Assembly: GCA_035570935.1 (NCBI GenBank)
Contig: DATMKU010000413.1
Location: 1 to 37,729 of the forward strand
Reading direction: 5' to 3'
Origin: AP-15 sp035570935
GTDB lineage: Bacteria; Pseudomonadota; Alphaproteobacteria; ATCC43930; CGMCC-115725
DNA: 37,729 nucleotides
Shown: in pieces, positions 1 through 7,555 of the stretch
Numbering within the stretch: the stretch's first letter is position 1
How the letters are laid out: each line of letters starts with the position of its first letter
Notes under the pieces: model-generated
What the model saw: only the letters and a program-made list of their open reading frames with translations
What the model was told of the DNA's origin: nothing
Database searches by the model: none
Made by a program: the position numbers and the translations under genes

Positions 1-539
1 GGAGGCGGAAACCCGCAGGCCGCAGGCGTGGGCGCGGGCAATACCCTCGGCCATGCGCGCGCGGAGACCGGGCAAACCCCGGTTGCGCTCGTGCTCGGCG
101 AGATCGGCGCTGTCGAGCGAAACGATCAGCCGGTCGAGGCCGGCGGCCGCCATTCGTTCGACGTCGCGGGCGAGAAACCAGCCATTGGTGATCACGCGCA
201 GCGGATGCCGCCGCCGGCGATTGCCGAGACAAGAGCGACGATTTCGGGGTGCACGAGCGGCTCGCCACCCTGCAGCGTCATGTAGCGGATCCCGCGGCGG
301 TAGAGGATCGGCACGGCGCGCGCGAACGCATCCGCGTCAACGAGGCGTCGTGGGCCGACCGGCACTTGGTCGCGCGAGAACCCGCAAAAATCGCAGGCGG
401 CGTTGCAAACGTTGGTGACGGAAAAGTCGCAGATGGCCGGGAGCTGGAGATCGAGTGCGCCGCCGGCGCTGCGAGAGTCCGCGGCGGCACCGTGCGGCGC
501 CGGCGACCGAACGCCGCCGTCTTGCGCAGGCAAGGTCAC
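1..539 (-). CDS. Radical SAM protein, N-terminal part, frameshifted and cut by the window edge
   Basis: The leftward frame from a GTG at 539 carries the radical SAM cluster motif CNAACDFC (CxxxCxxC), which binds the [4Fe-4S] cluster that cleaves S-adenosylmethionine, followed by a TLQGGEPLVHPE strand typical of the family. The frame stops at 192, but the protein continues in another frame to position 1 (RVITNGWFLARDVERM, then LDRLIVSLDSAD), exactly as expected for the next barrel strands. One missing base near 199-202 explains this. The gene is therefore either broken or carries a sequencing error. The C-terminal part, which would show the substrate class, lies outside the window, so no reaction can be assigned. 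The start is uncertain because no clear ribosome binding site precedes the GTG. Confidence 0.75.
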
Positions 540-762
540 GCGACGACCATGCTGTGCCGGCGCTGCCTACTGATGCTGCCGGCGCGCCTTGCTTGCCGAC
601 AAGAGCGAGGGCCGCTTTTCGATGAGGCATCGGCCGTAATCAGCCAAATTGGCGGGCTCTTCGAGCGCATGGCTTCGCTTTTCCCCCTGTCCACATGACG
701 GCGATGCTAGCTTTCCAAGCTGAAGTCAGCCTTAAGCCGTGAACTGCGGTACGGGTCGGCGG

Positions 763-780
763 GCCGCGGGCTACCGCGGC
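763..780. other. GC-rich hairpin downstream of the glycine-zipper gene
   Basis: Two 7-base arms (gccgcgg and ccgcggc) around a 4-base loop lie about 28 bases beyond the stop of the leftward lipoprotein gene. No run of T follows on either strand, so this is at most a weak or Rho-assisted transcript end. Confidence 0.25.
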
Positions 781-807
781 GCGCGCTACGGTTCGGCCCG
801 CCGCGCG

Positions 808-1086
808 TTATCGGGGCGATGGTGCGCGCCGCCGCCCCGCCGCGTAGCCTTGTTGGAATGCCGCGTCCTGAGAACGGCGCGACTGGTCGACGAGCAGGCC
901 ACCCATCAGGCCGGCGCCGGCACCAATCCCGGCGCCAAGCCCGGCGTTGCCGCCAATCGCACCAATGACCGCGCCGACCCCGGCGCCGGCGGCGGTACCA
1001 GTGAGCGCGCGCTGCTGGGTCGGGGTCATGTCGGCGCAGGCGACGATCGGCAAAACGAGAGCGGCGGCGAGCAATATCTTTTTCAT
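808..1086 (-). CDS. Small glycine-zipper lipoprotein
   Basis: A 92-residue envelope protein. It begins with a lysine pair and a hydrophobic stretch ending in IVAC (Cys17), a plausible lipoprotein signal with lipidation at that cysteine. Residues about 30-66 form a glycine-zipper region with repeated GxxxG spacing (GAGVGAVIGAIGGNAGLGAG), like the glycine-zipper domains of small outer-membrane lipoproteins. The tail is short, basic and rich in Gln and Arg. A purine-rich ribosome binding site (aaggggg) precedes the ATG. It starts 18 bases after the Rap1a-like gene and is probably co-transcribed with it. A structural or stress-envelope role is inferred from the family; no enzyme motif is present. 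Confidence 0.75.
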   Translation of the reverse strand: MKKILLAAALVLPIVACADMTPTQQRALTGTAAGAGVGAVIGAIGGNAGLGAGIGAGAGLMGGLLVDQSRRSQDAAFQQGYAAGRRRAPSPR

Positions 1087-1104
1087 CGGATCCCCCTTAT
1101 CGGT

Positions 1105-1497
1105 TCAACGCGATGACGGGCAGGGGTAGCGTTCGCTCAGAAAGCGGAACAACCCATCGGTCGGCGATTGCGCCATGCGGTCCGGCGCCGCGCGGGCCCA
1201 CGTCGCGAACTCGCTCATCGTCGCGGCGCGCGTCGGCGGCGGGTCCGGCAGGCAGAACAATTTCCTGCCGCGAAACGCGGCCATGTTCAGCATCTCTACC
1301 GTAACCGCGCCCTGGAGATAGCCCTCGCAAAAGTTGACGGCGGCGGTCCCGAGCCCGTTGTCGGGCGTCGCACCGCAAAGCTCGACGAGATCGCCGGTTG
1401 TGTTCGCGTTGAAATTCGCTTCGCTCGCGGCGAGCGCGGCACTCGGCGCCAGCGCCAGCAATGCGGCCGCAGCAATCCATCCCTCTAGCCTCATCAT
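1105..1497 (-). CDS. Rap1a/Tai-like secreted protein
   Basis: A 130-residue protein with an N-terminal signal peptide (MMRLEGWIAAAALLALAPSA, cleavage probably after ALAA). The mature part has the hallmarks of the Rap1a/Tai domain: an LCGA motif, FCEGYLQGA, FCLP, then FATWARAAPDRMAQSPTDGL and a final YPCP. The four conserved cysteines probably form disulfides in the periplasm. The family includes immunity proteins against type VI secretion amidase effectors, but most alphaproteobacterial members stand alone with unknown function, and no effector or secretion gene is seen here. The open frame extends much further upstream through the permease gene; the start was placed at 1497 because a purine-rich site (ggggaaagggg) and the signal peptide begin there. 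It lies 47 bases after the permease gene. Confidence 0.8.
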   Translation of the reverse strand: MMRLEGWIAAAALLALAPSAALAASEANFNANTTGDLVELCGATPDNGLGTAAVNFCEGYLQGAVTVEMLNMAAFRGRKLFCLPDPPPTRAATMSEFATWARAAPDRMAQSPTDGLFRFLSERYPCPSSR

Positions 1498-1544
1498 TCC
1501 CCTTTCCCCGAGACGGTACGTGAAATCGATTGTAAGCCCAGAAC

Positions 1545-2996
1545 TCAGAACGAACCCAAGAAAGTGCCGAGCACGAGGACCACCGCGAGCGCGATGATCG
1601 GACCCACGATGGCAGCCATGACGATGTCGAAATAGCTCTGGCGATGGGTCGCCCCGCAGACCGACAGCAAGGTCACGACAGCCCCATTCTGCGGGAGGCT
1701 GTCGAGCGTTCCGGCGCTCATCACGGCGATGCGATGCAACAGCGAGGGGTCGATGCCGTGTGCCGCGGCAAGGCGCATATAGGTCGAACCCAGCGCATCG
1801 AGCGCGATCGTCAGCCCGCCCGAGGCGGAGCCGGTCAGCGCGGACAAGAGGTTGGTGGCGACCGCGAGCGAAACGAGCGGTCCGCCGCCGATCGACAGCA
1901 CCCAATTGCGCACGATGGCGAACGCCGGCACCGCGGCGACCACCGCGCCAAAGCCGACCAAGCTCGCGACGCTCAGCACCGGCAGCACCGACGCGTTGGC
2001 GCCCGAATCCATGGTATCGCGCAACCCTTGCAGGCGCCCGCGGTTGATCGCGATGACAGTGACGATTGCCGCCGCGAGCGCGGTCACCACCGCCCACACG
2101 CCGCCGACGGCCGACAGCGAGGTGGCGCCGAACCGTTCTTCGGCGAGGAACGAAACATCGAGGCTCGGTAGGACGACCAGGGTCATCAGGACATTGACGC
2201 TGACCACGACCAGCAGCGGCAATGCCGCCAGGCCGATCGGCGGCGCCTCGCGGCTCGGGTGGCCGTGATGGACCTCGGGCGGGTCGAACTCGTGCGCGGT
2301 GGTGGCGCGCTGGCGCACCCGCTCGTCTTCGGCCGCTTCGTCGACGGGCACGGGGGCGCCGCCAAAGCCCTCGCCATTGCGCCGCGCGGCGGTCTCGGCG
2401 TGCCGCAGCCACCACAGCCCGAAGGCGAGCATGATCGCCGAAGCGATGACCCCGAGACCCGGTGCGGCGAGCGGCGTCGTGCCAAAAAACGGCATCGGAA
2501 TGGCGTTCTGGATCGCCGGCGTCCCGGGCAGCGCCGACATCGTAAAGGTCGATGTGCCCAAGGCCACCGTGGCGGGAATCAGCCGGTTGGGGATCGCCGC
2601 GGTGCGGAACAAGGCCTGGGCCATCGGGACCAACACGAAGAACGCGACAAACAGGCTGACGCCGCCATAGGTGACGAGCGCACCGGCCAGCACGACAGTG
2701 AGGACGGCACGCTGCTGGCCCAGCTTCTCGGTCATAAAACTGGCGATCGCCGCGACCGAACCGCTGTCCTCCATCAGCTTGCCAAACAGCGCGCCGAGCA
2801 GAAACAGCGGGAAGAATTGCGCGATAAAGCGCGATGCGCTGTCCATAAAGGTCTGCGTCCAGTAGGCGAGCAGCGGCCCCCCGGCGAAGCCGGCGGCGAT
2901 CAGCGCGGCGCCGGGTGCGAGCAGCAGGATGCTCCAGCCCCGGTACGCCAGCCAGACCAAGAGAGCCAGGCCGAGGAGGATCCCGAAGAGACCCAT
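1545..2996 (-). CDS. GntP-family permease
   Basis: A 483-residue inner-membrane transporter with about 12-14 hydrophobic segments. The GntP/ArsB-like fold is recognisable from the GALFGKLMEDSGS segment, the YGGVSLFVAFFVLVPMA segment and the TFTMSALPGTPAIQNAIP loop, all typical of the gluconate permease family and its hydroxybutyrate-like relatives. Members import organic acids such as gluconate or 3-hydroxybutyrate with protons or sodium. The substrate cannot be read from the sequence, and the neighbours (Rap1a-like and glycine-zipper proteins) give no pathway hint. A hydrophilic loop of about 45 residues (around 205-250) separates the two halves. The second half has the family's ALTGSASGG segment near 390. 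Length is close to the family norm. Confidence 0.85.
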   Translation of the reverse strand: MGLFGILLGLALLVWLAYRGWSILLLAPGAALIAAGFAGGPLLAYWTQTFMDSASRFIAQFFPLFLLGALFGKLMEDSGSVAAIASFMTEKLGQQRAVLTVVLAGALVTYGGVSLFVAFFVLVPMAQALFRTAAIPNRLIPATVALGTSTFTMSALPGTPAIQNAIPMPFFGTTPLAAPGLGVIASAIMLAFGLWWLRHAETAARRNGEGFGGAPVPVDEAAEDERVRQRATTAHEFDPPEVHHGHPSREAPPIGLAALPLLVVVSVNVLMTLVVLPSLDVSFLAEERFGATSLSAVGGVWAVVTALAAAIVTVIAINRGRLQGLRDTMDSGANASVLPVLSVASLVGFGAVVAAVPAFAIVRNWVLSIGGGPLVSLAVATNLLSALTGSASGGLTIALDALGSTYMRLAAAHGIDPSLLHRIAVMSAGTLDSLPQNGAVVTLLSVCGATHRQSYFDIVMAAIVGPIIALAVVLVLGTFLGSF

Positions 2997-3164
2997 CGCG
3001 TCACACGCTCATGCGCTGCGGCGGCTTTCCACGGCCGGGTGTCGATCGCCGAGCTCAGCCCGGCGCGCCGCGGCGCGCGACCCCGCCGCATCCTCGCGGC
3101 CTGCCGGGCAATCGCGGTAAAGCTCGCTCAGCGCGGCAGGCGCGACGGCGATCGCGTCGGCCCG

Positions 3165-4256
3165 TCACCGGGCCGCCTCCTTGATGGCGGCGCCCCGTGC
3201 TGCGCCCTCCGGCAAATGCGCCGGCTTGAGGCTTTCGTCAAAGATCCACGAGAGGTCCAGCGTGTTGCGGATGCCGAGATCGTCGTAATGGCGGGACAAC
3301 CAGTCCTGCGCGGTTTTTCTTCCGCGATCCCGCAGATGCGTTAGAAAGGCCCATTCGGCGTTGAGCTTACTCGATACGCCGAGCGCGAGCATCGTCTCCT
3401 CGTCGTGGATCGCATGAACGTGCACGTCGCGGAAACGCTCCCGCTCGAGGTTCTCGTAGTGGATGATCTCCCACAAAAAGGCGAGCGAACGCAGTTCTTT
3501 AAGGAGGCTCGTGTTGAAGGTGATCTCGTTCAGCCGGTTCTGGATGTCGCGCGCCGACTGCGGGATATCCGGCCGGTAAAAAGGGTTGATTTGGATCACC
3601 ACCACATCGCCGGCATCGCACTCGTCGACCAGCGGGAACAGGGCCGGATTGCCCATATAGCCGCCGTCCCAATAGGCCTCGCCCTCGATTTCAACAGCCT
3701 TGAACATAAACGGCAGGCAAGCCGAGGCCATGACGCAGTCGAGCTCGATCGCGGGTTGGCGAAAGATTTTCGGCCGGCCGCTGCGGACGTTGGTCGCGGC
3801 CAGAAACACCTTTGGGGCGCCCGCGTCGTTGACCGCGCCGAAATCGATGCACTTGGCGACGACTTCGCGCAAGGGATTGAAGTTCATCGGATTGAGGTCG
3901 TACGGCGAGAACAGGCGCGAGAGGTGGTCCATCAAAATATAGGCCGGCGACGCGTCGAGGCTCCAGTTGCCCATAAAGACATCGACGATCGACCGGCGGA
4001 TCGGGCTGTGCTGGGCCGAGGCGCTGATCGCCGACCAGAATATCTCGAGGCATTTGCGCGCCTCGGCCGGACCGCCGCGAGCCATTCCGTCGGCGAAGGC
4101 AACGGCGTTCATGGCGCCGGCGCTGGTGCCGCTGACGCCCGCGATGAAAAGTCGATCGTCTTCGAGCAGCTGGTCGAGAACCCCCCAGGTAAAGGCGCCA
4201 TGCGAGCCGCCGCCCTGCAAGGCGAGTTTGACTGTCTTTTTGGTCCGCCTGTTCAT
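3165..4256 (-). CDS. Patatin-like phospholipase, cytoplasmic
   Basis: A 363-residue serine acyl hydrolase of the patatin family. It has the oxyanion-hole motif GGGSHGAF at about 15-22, the nucleophile elbow GTSAG with Ser45, and the DGG motif at 197-199 giving the catalytic Asp of the Ser-Asp dyad. There is no signal peptide or membrane segment, so it should act in the cytoplasm or on the inner leaflet. A C-terminal region of about 130 residues follows the catalytic core, as in many bacterial patatins near 3-hydroxybutyrate genes. The start at 4256 is preferred because a ggag site lies 8 bases upstream; an in-frame ATG at 4283 would add nine residues. It is transcribed alone, away from the gene-poor stretch on its right. 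Confidence 0.88.
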   Translation of the reverse strand: MNRRTKKTVKLALQGGGSHGAFTWGVLDQLLEDDRLFIAGVSGTSAGAMNAVAFADGMARGGPAEARKCLEIFWSAISASAQHSPIRRSIVDVFMGNWSLDASPAYILMDHLSRLFSPYDLNPMNFNPLREVVAKCIDFGAVNDAGAPKVFLAATNVRSGRPKIFRQPAIELDCVMASACLPFMFKAVEIEGEAYWDGGYMGNPALFPLVDECDAGDVVVIQINPFYRPDIPQSARDIQNRLNEITFNTSLLKELRSLAFLWEIIHYENLERERFRDVHVHAIHDEETMLALGVSSKLNAEWAFLTHLRDRGRKTAQDWLSRHYDDLGIRNTLDLSWIFDESLKPAHLPEGAARGAAIKEAAR

Positions 4257-4350
4257 GCGAAATCTCCGAACTTGAGGGCGCATCGTCGTTCCCGAAGATC
4301 CGCTCGATCGAGGCCGAGGGTCGGCCCGTGGAGCGCTCGCAATGGTCTAT

Positions 4351-4386
4351 GAATGTTCGACGCGCTGGGAATGTTCGGCGCGCTGG
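4351..4386. repeat. 18-base tandem duplication
   Basis: Two adjacent 18-base copies (gaatgttcgacgcgctgg and gaatgttcggcgcgctgg) differ at one base. They lie about 95 bases upstream of the leftward patatin gene. A replication-slippage duplication is the simplest origin; a regulatory role is not shown. Confidence 0.8.
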
Positions 4387-4432
4387 CGGCGACGCTACTC
4401 TGATCGCCACGGCTCCGGACGTTTGCCTATCA

Positions 4433-4450
4433 CCGTCAATGCCATGTCAA
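4433..4450. promoter_or_regulatory. Possible Pho box (PhoB-type direct repeat)
   Basis: Two 7-base direct repeats, ccgtcaa and atgtcaa, are separated by 4 bases, giving the 11-base period of PhoB sites (consensus CTGTCAT repeats). A third atgtcaa follows at 4452-4458, out of register. The site lies between the patatin gene and the Na/Pi-polyphosphate operon, which are plausible phosphate-starvation targets. It is over 600 bases from the operon start and the match is imperfect. Confidence 0.3.
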
Positions 4451-4747
4451 TATGTCAAGCTGCAAAGCAATGGTAACGATCGGCGAACGGCTCAACTTCG
4501 ACCCTCACGACACCACGACAATCGTTCGAGCACAGCCGCGTGCCTGCGGTGCGGGAGCAATCTGATTGACAAACCGCAACCTATCGGCGCAGATCGCGAT
4601 CGAAGGATCTTAACCTTTGCGGCTCGGCGGCGCTTTCCCGTTTGCGCCCGGTAGCTGAAAACAACAAGGGATTTCCCGTGAGACGGCAGGCCGGCGATCG
4701 CCTGCATGGGCTGTACAGGCCGCGTCGCTTTCGGGGGAGGAACGCTC

Positions 4748-4843
4748 ATGATGGTACCCGAGATTTTTATGACCCGCTCGCTGCGTTCGAGCGATCAGGC
4801 TCGAAACCTGGCGCCAATGGTTCATGGCGGTTCGCGACGCTGA
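4748..4843 (+). CDS. Possible 31-residue peptide or gene remnant
   Basis: A short frame starts with ATGATG, 7 bases after a strong ribosome binding site (gggggagg, 4733-4740), and encodes MMVPEIFMTRSLRSSDQARN and eleven more residues. No family is recognised. It could be a small leader peptide, the stub of a decayed gene or chance. Confidence 0.2.
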   Translation: MMVPEIFMTRSLRSSDQARNLAPMVHGGSRR

Positions 4844-5083
4844 ACCCCGAACGAGAATTCTGCTTCGATCCGGGCGAGATGCGATCGGCGCCGGCCGGGC
4901 TCGCGCTGCCGGCGGTGAGATGGGTAGGGCTTGAGGCGGACGCAGGGCAGCGGGCTTCTTCGCGATTTCTAATGGGTGGCTTGGTCGGAATGCGATCTGC
5001 GTCCGTTCAAGGAGCACCGCCCTCGATAAGCCCCGCAGCGCCCGGATCGGGGATAGGCCGGCCGCGCGCGTGAAGGGTGGTCG

Positions 5084-6682
5084 ATGAGCGTCTCCTCCGC
5101 GGTCACGCTGGTGGGTGGGCTGGGCCTGTTTCTGCTCGGCATCCACCACCTGACGGAGGGCCTCAAGGGCCTGGCGGGCGACGCGTTGCGCCGCGCGCTG
5201 CAAACACTGGTTGGCGGCCGACTGAGCGCGGTCCTATCGGGTGCGGTCTTCACGGTGTTGATTCAGTCTTCAACCGCGACGACGCTCACCGTCATCGGCT
5301 TTGTCAGCGCCGGCCTGGTCACCTTCTCGCAGGCCGTCGGTGTCATTGTCGGCGCCACTTTCGGGACGACCTCGACCCCCTGGCTGGTGGCCGTCTTCGG
5401 TTTTCGGGTCAGCATCTCGACCGGAGCCCTGCCGATGCTCGGCGTCGGCGCCTTTTTGTGGCTGATCGCCAAGGGCCGAATGCGATCGGCCGGAGCGATC
5501 CTCGCCGGCTTCGGATTGCTGTTCATCGGGATCGATTACCTGCAAGCCGGGATGGCGGGGATTTCGTGGAACCTTGATGCGATCGGCGGCAGCGGCTTTG
5601 GCTGGCAATGGATTCTCGCCGGTGTGGGGATCCTGATGTCGATTGTGATGCAGAGTTCGAGTGCCGCCGCGGCGACGACCCTTGTCGCGCTGCACGCCGG
5701 CTCGCTGACGTTTGACCAAGCCTGCGCGATGATCGTCGGACAGAGCGTCGGGACCGCGGCGACAAGTGCGATGGTGGCGATCGGCGCCGGGCTCGCGGTG
5801 CGGCGCGCGGCCCTGGCCCACATCATCTTCAACGTCGGCGTCGGGTTTCTCGGAATACTGCTGCTGCGCCCGCTCGCCGCTGCCGGCGGCTGGGTCGGTT
5901 CTCAATTCGATGATTACGACGGGGTGCTGGCGCTGGCCGCGTTCAGCAGCATCTTCAAATTCGTCGGTGTTGCCGCATTCTTTCCGTGGCTCGACGGTTT
6001 CTCGCGCTTGGTCGCCAGGATCGCCGGAGGGGGCGCGGAATCGGCGGTCGGCCGCCTCGACCCGATTCTCGCCGAGGCGGGTGGCGCCGTCGCCATCGAG
6101 GCCGCGTGGCGGGCGGTCCTGGAAATCGCGCGGCAGTCGGTCGATGCCGTCCGCCACCGGCTCGCCGGTGAAGCCGTTCATTACGACCCGCCGGTCGAGG
6201 ACGCGCAACAAACCGAACGCTTTCTGGAACAGCTTTCGCTGGAGACCCTCGATCTGCACGCAATCGAGCCCCGTCTCGTCCGGCTATGTCACGCGCTCGA
6301 TCATCTGGGCCAGCTGCATGACGATTTGGGAGAGGTTGCGCGCCCGGCCGGGGAGTGGCGGCCATCAACCGATGTCGAAACGGCAACGCAGGCACTTGGC
6401 CGGTGGCTCGGCACCACGGAGGACCCTGACGCACCACCCGACCCAGCCGTTTTCACAGCACTCGCAGACGCCGCCGAGCGGTTTAGCGGCCAACGCAAGC
6501 TCGTCCGCGATAAATTGCTGGAAGACACTGCGTTGCAACGCGTGCCGGCAGTAGCCGCCCGAGCCGAGCTCGACGCGCTCGCCTGGGCGGACCGCACCCT
6601 TCACCACGCCTGGCGTCTGGCGGAATCGCTGAGAACGGCGTCCGGAAAAACCGCCCCCCGCCGGCCGGGCGACCGGAATTGA
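5084..6682 (+). CDS. Na/Pi cotransporter family protein with PhoU-like tail
   Basis: A 532-residue inner-membrane protein. The membrane half (about 1-310) has the inverted repeat of the Na+/phosphate cotransporter family, with the duplicated motifs QSSTATT (61-67) and QSSSAAAATT (190-199) that form the sodium- and phosphate-binding re-entrant hairpins. The C-terminal half (about 330-525) is soluble and helical, like the PhoU-type domain fused to many bacterial NptA relatives. It imports phosphate using the sodium gradient, or may act in reverse as a phosphate leak; the direction cannot be read. It heads an operon with polyphosphate kinase 2 (21 bases downstream) and a P-type ATPase, so imported phosphate and polyphosphate are probably linked. 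The start has aaggg a few bases upstream. Confidence 0.92.
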   Translation: MSVSSAVTLVGGLGLFLLGIHHLTEGLKGLAGDALRRALQTLVGGRLSAVLSGAVFTVLIQSSTATTLTVIGFVSAGLVTFSQAVGVIVGATFGTTSTPWLVAVFGFRVSISTGALPMLGVGAFLWLIAKGRMRSAGAILAGFGLLFIGIDYLQAGMAGISWNLDAIGGSGFGWQWILAGVGILMSIVMQSSSAAAATTLVALHAGSLTFDQACAMIVGQSVGTAATSAMVAIGAGLAVRRAALAHIIFNVGVGFLGILLLRPLAAAGGWVGSQFDDYDGVLALAAFSSIFKFVGVAAFFPWLDGFSRLVARIAGGGAESAVGRLDPILAEAGGAVAIEAAWRAVLEIARQSVDAVRHRLAGEAVHYDPPVEDAQQTERFLEQLSLETLDLHAIEPRLVRLCHALDHLGQLHDDLGEVARPAGEWRPSTDVETATQALGRWLGTTEDPDAPPDPAVFTALADAAERFSGQRKLVRDKLLEDTALQRVPAVAARAELDALAWADRTLHHAWRLAESLRTASGKTAPRRPGDRN

Positions 6683-6703
6683 TACGGGGAGGACGAGAGA
6701 TCG

Positions 6704-7498
6704 ATGAGCACTGCCAACGAGCGGATGAAGCGCAAGGAATACGAAAAAGCGTTGCGCAAGCTGCAGGTGGAGCTGTGCGCGCTGCAGGAGTGGGTGAAGC
6801 AGACGAGCGCGCGCGTCGTCGTGATCTTCGAAGGACGCGACGCCGCCGGGAAGGGCGGCACGATCAAGGCGATCACCGAGCGGGTCAGCCCTCGCGTGTT
6901 CCGGGTGGTGGCGCTGCCGGCGCCGTCCGACCGCGAGAAGGCGCAACTGTACTTTCAGCGCTACCTCTCGCACTTTCCGACGGCGGGCGAGATCGTGATC
7001 TTCGACCGCAGCTGGTACAACCGGGCCGGTGTCGAGTACGTGATGGGGTTCTGCACCAAGGCGCAGCACCGCCGGTTTCTAAAGGTGTGTCCGGAATTTG
7101 AGCTGTATGTCGTCGATGACGGCATTCTGCTGATCAAATATTGGCTCGAAGTCGGCGACGAGGAGCAGAAGCGCCGCTTTGCGGCGCGAATCAATGACCC
7201 GCTGCGCCAATGGAAGCTGAGCCCGACAGATTTGCGCTCACGAAGCAGATGGTTTGAATATTCGCGGGCGCGCGACATAATGTTCAAGGCTACCAACACC
7301 AAATATGCACCTTGGTACATTGTCCCTTCGGACGACAAGCGACGGGCGCGTCTGAATTGCATACGCCACTTGCTCGACCAGATTCCGTACACCAAGCTGC
7401 CGCAGGAAAAGGCAGCGCTGCCCGAGCGCGCGATGGATGGTGCCTATGACGACCTCTCGACGCTCAAAGGCCTCCAGTTTGTCGCCGAGAGGGCGTGA
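6704..7498 (+). CDS. ppk2: Polyphosphate kinase 2
   Basis: A 264-residue cytoplasmic enzyme of the PPK2 family, which moves phosphate between polyphosphate and nucleotides, usually making ATP or GTP from polyphosphate. It has the Walker A motif GRDAAGKGG (44-52, Lys50), the Walker B/catalytic stretch FDRSWYNRAGVE with Asp101, and the lid region SPTDLRSRSRWFEYSRARD. Length and motifs fit the single-domain class that phosphorylates nucleoside diphosphates; the class is inferred. A strong ggagg site lies upstream of the ATG. It sits 21 bases after the Na/Pi transporter and 57 bases before the P-type ATPase. Polyphosphate-driven ATP regeneration could feed the neighbouring pump. Confidence 0.95.
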   Translation: MSTANERMKRKEYEKALRKLQVELCALQEWVKQTSARVVVIFEGRDAAGKGGTIKAITERVSPRVFRVVALPAPSDREKAQLYFQRYLSHFPTAGEIVIFDRSWYNRAGVEYVMGFCTKAQHRRFLKVCPEFELYVVDDGILLIKYWLEVGDEEQKRRFAARINDPLRQWKLSPTDLRSRSRWFEYSRARDIMFKATNTKYAPWYIVPSDDKRRARLNCIRHLLDQIPYTKLPQEKAALPERAMDGAYDDLSTLKGLQFVAERA

Positions 7499-7555
7499 CG
7501 CGGGAACCATAGCAAGATCAGAGCGTGGCGCCCGGGCAACCAGGGAGGACGCGTT

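Larger units (their letters stand above)
4257..5083. other. Gene-poor stretch between divergent patatin and Na/Pi genes
   Basis: About 800 bases without a convincing protein-coding gene; the open frames here have biased composition and no recognisable domain. The stretch holds an 18-base tandem duplication (4351-4386), a Pho-box-like repeat (4433-4450) and a 31-codon frame with a strong ribosome binding site (4748-4843). It must contain the promoters for the leftward lipase gene and the rightward phosphate operon, but no strong -35/-10 pair was found near either start. Confidence 0.5.

Noticed and set aside
4642..5073. A 143-codon rightward frame before the Na/Pi gene
   Set aside because: No domain, no good ribosome binding site and an overlapping frame of similar length on the other strand; probably a GC-rich chance frame.
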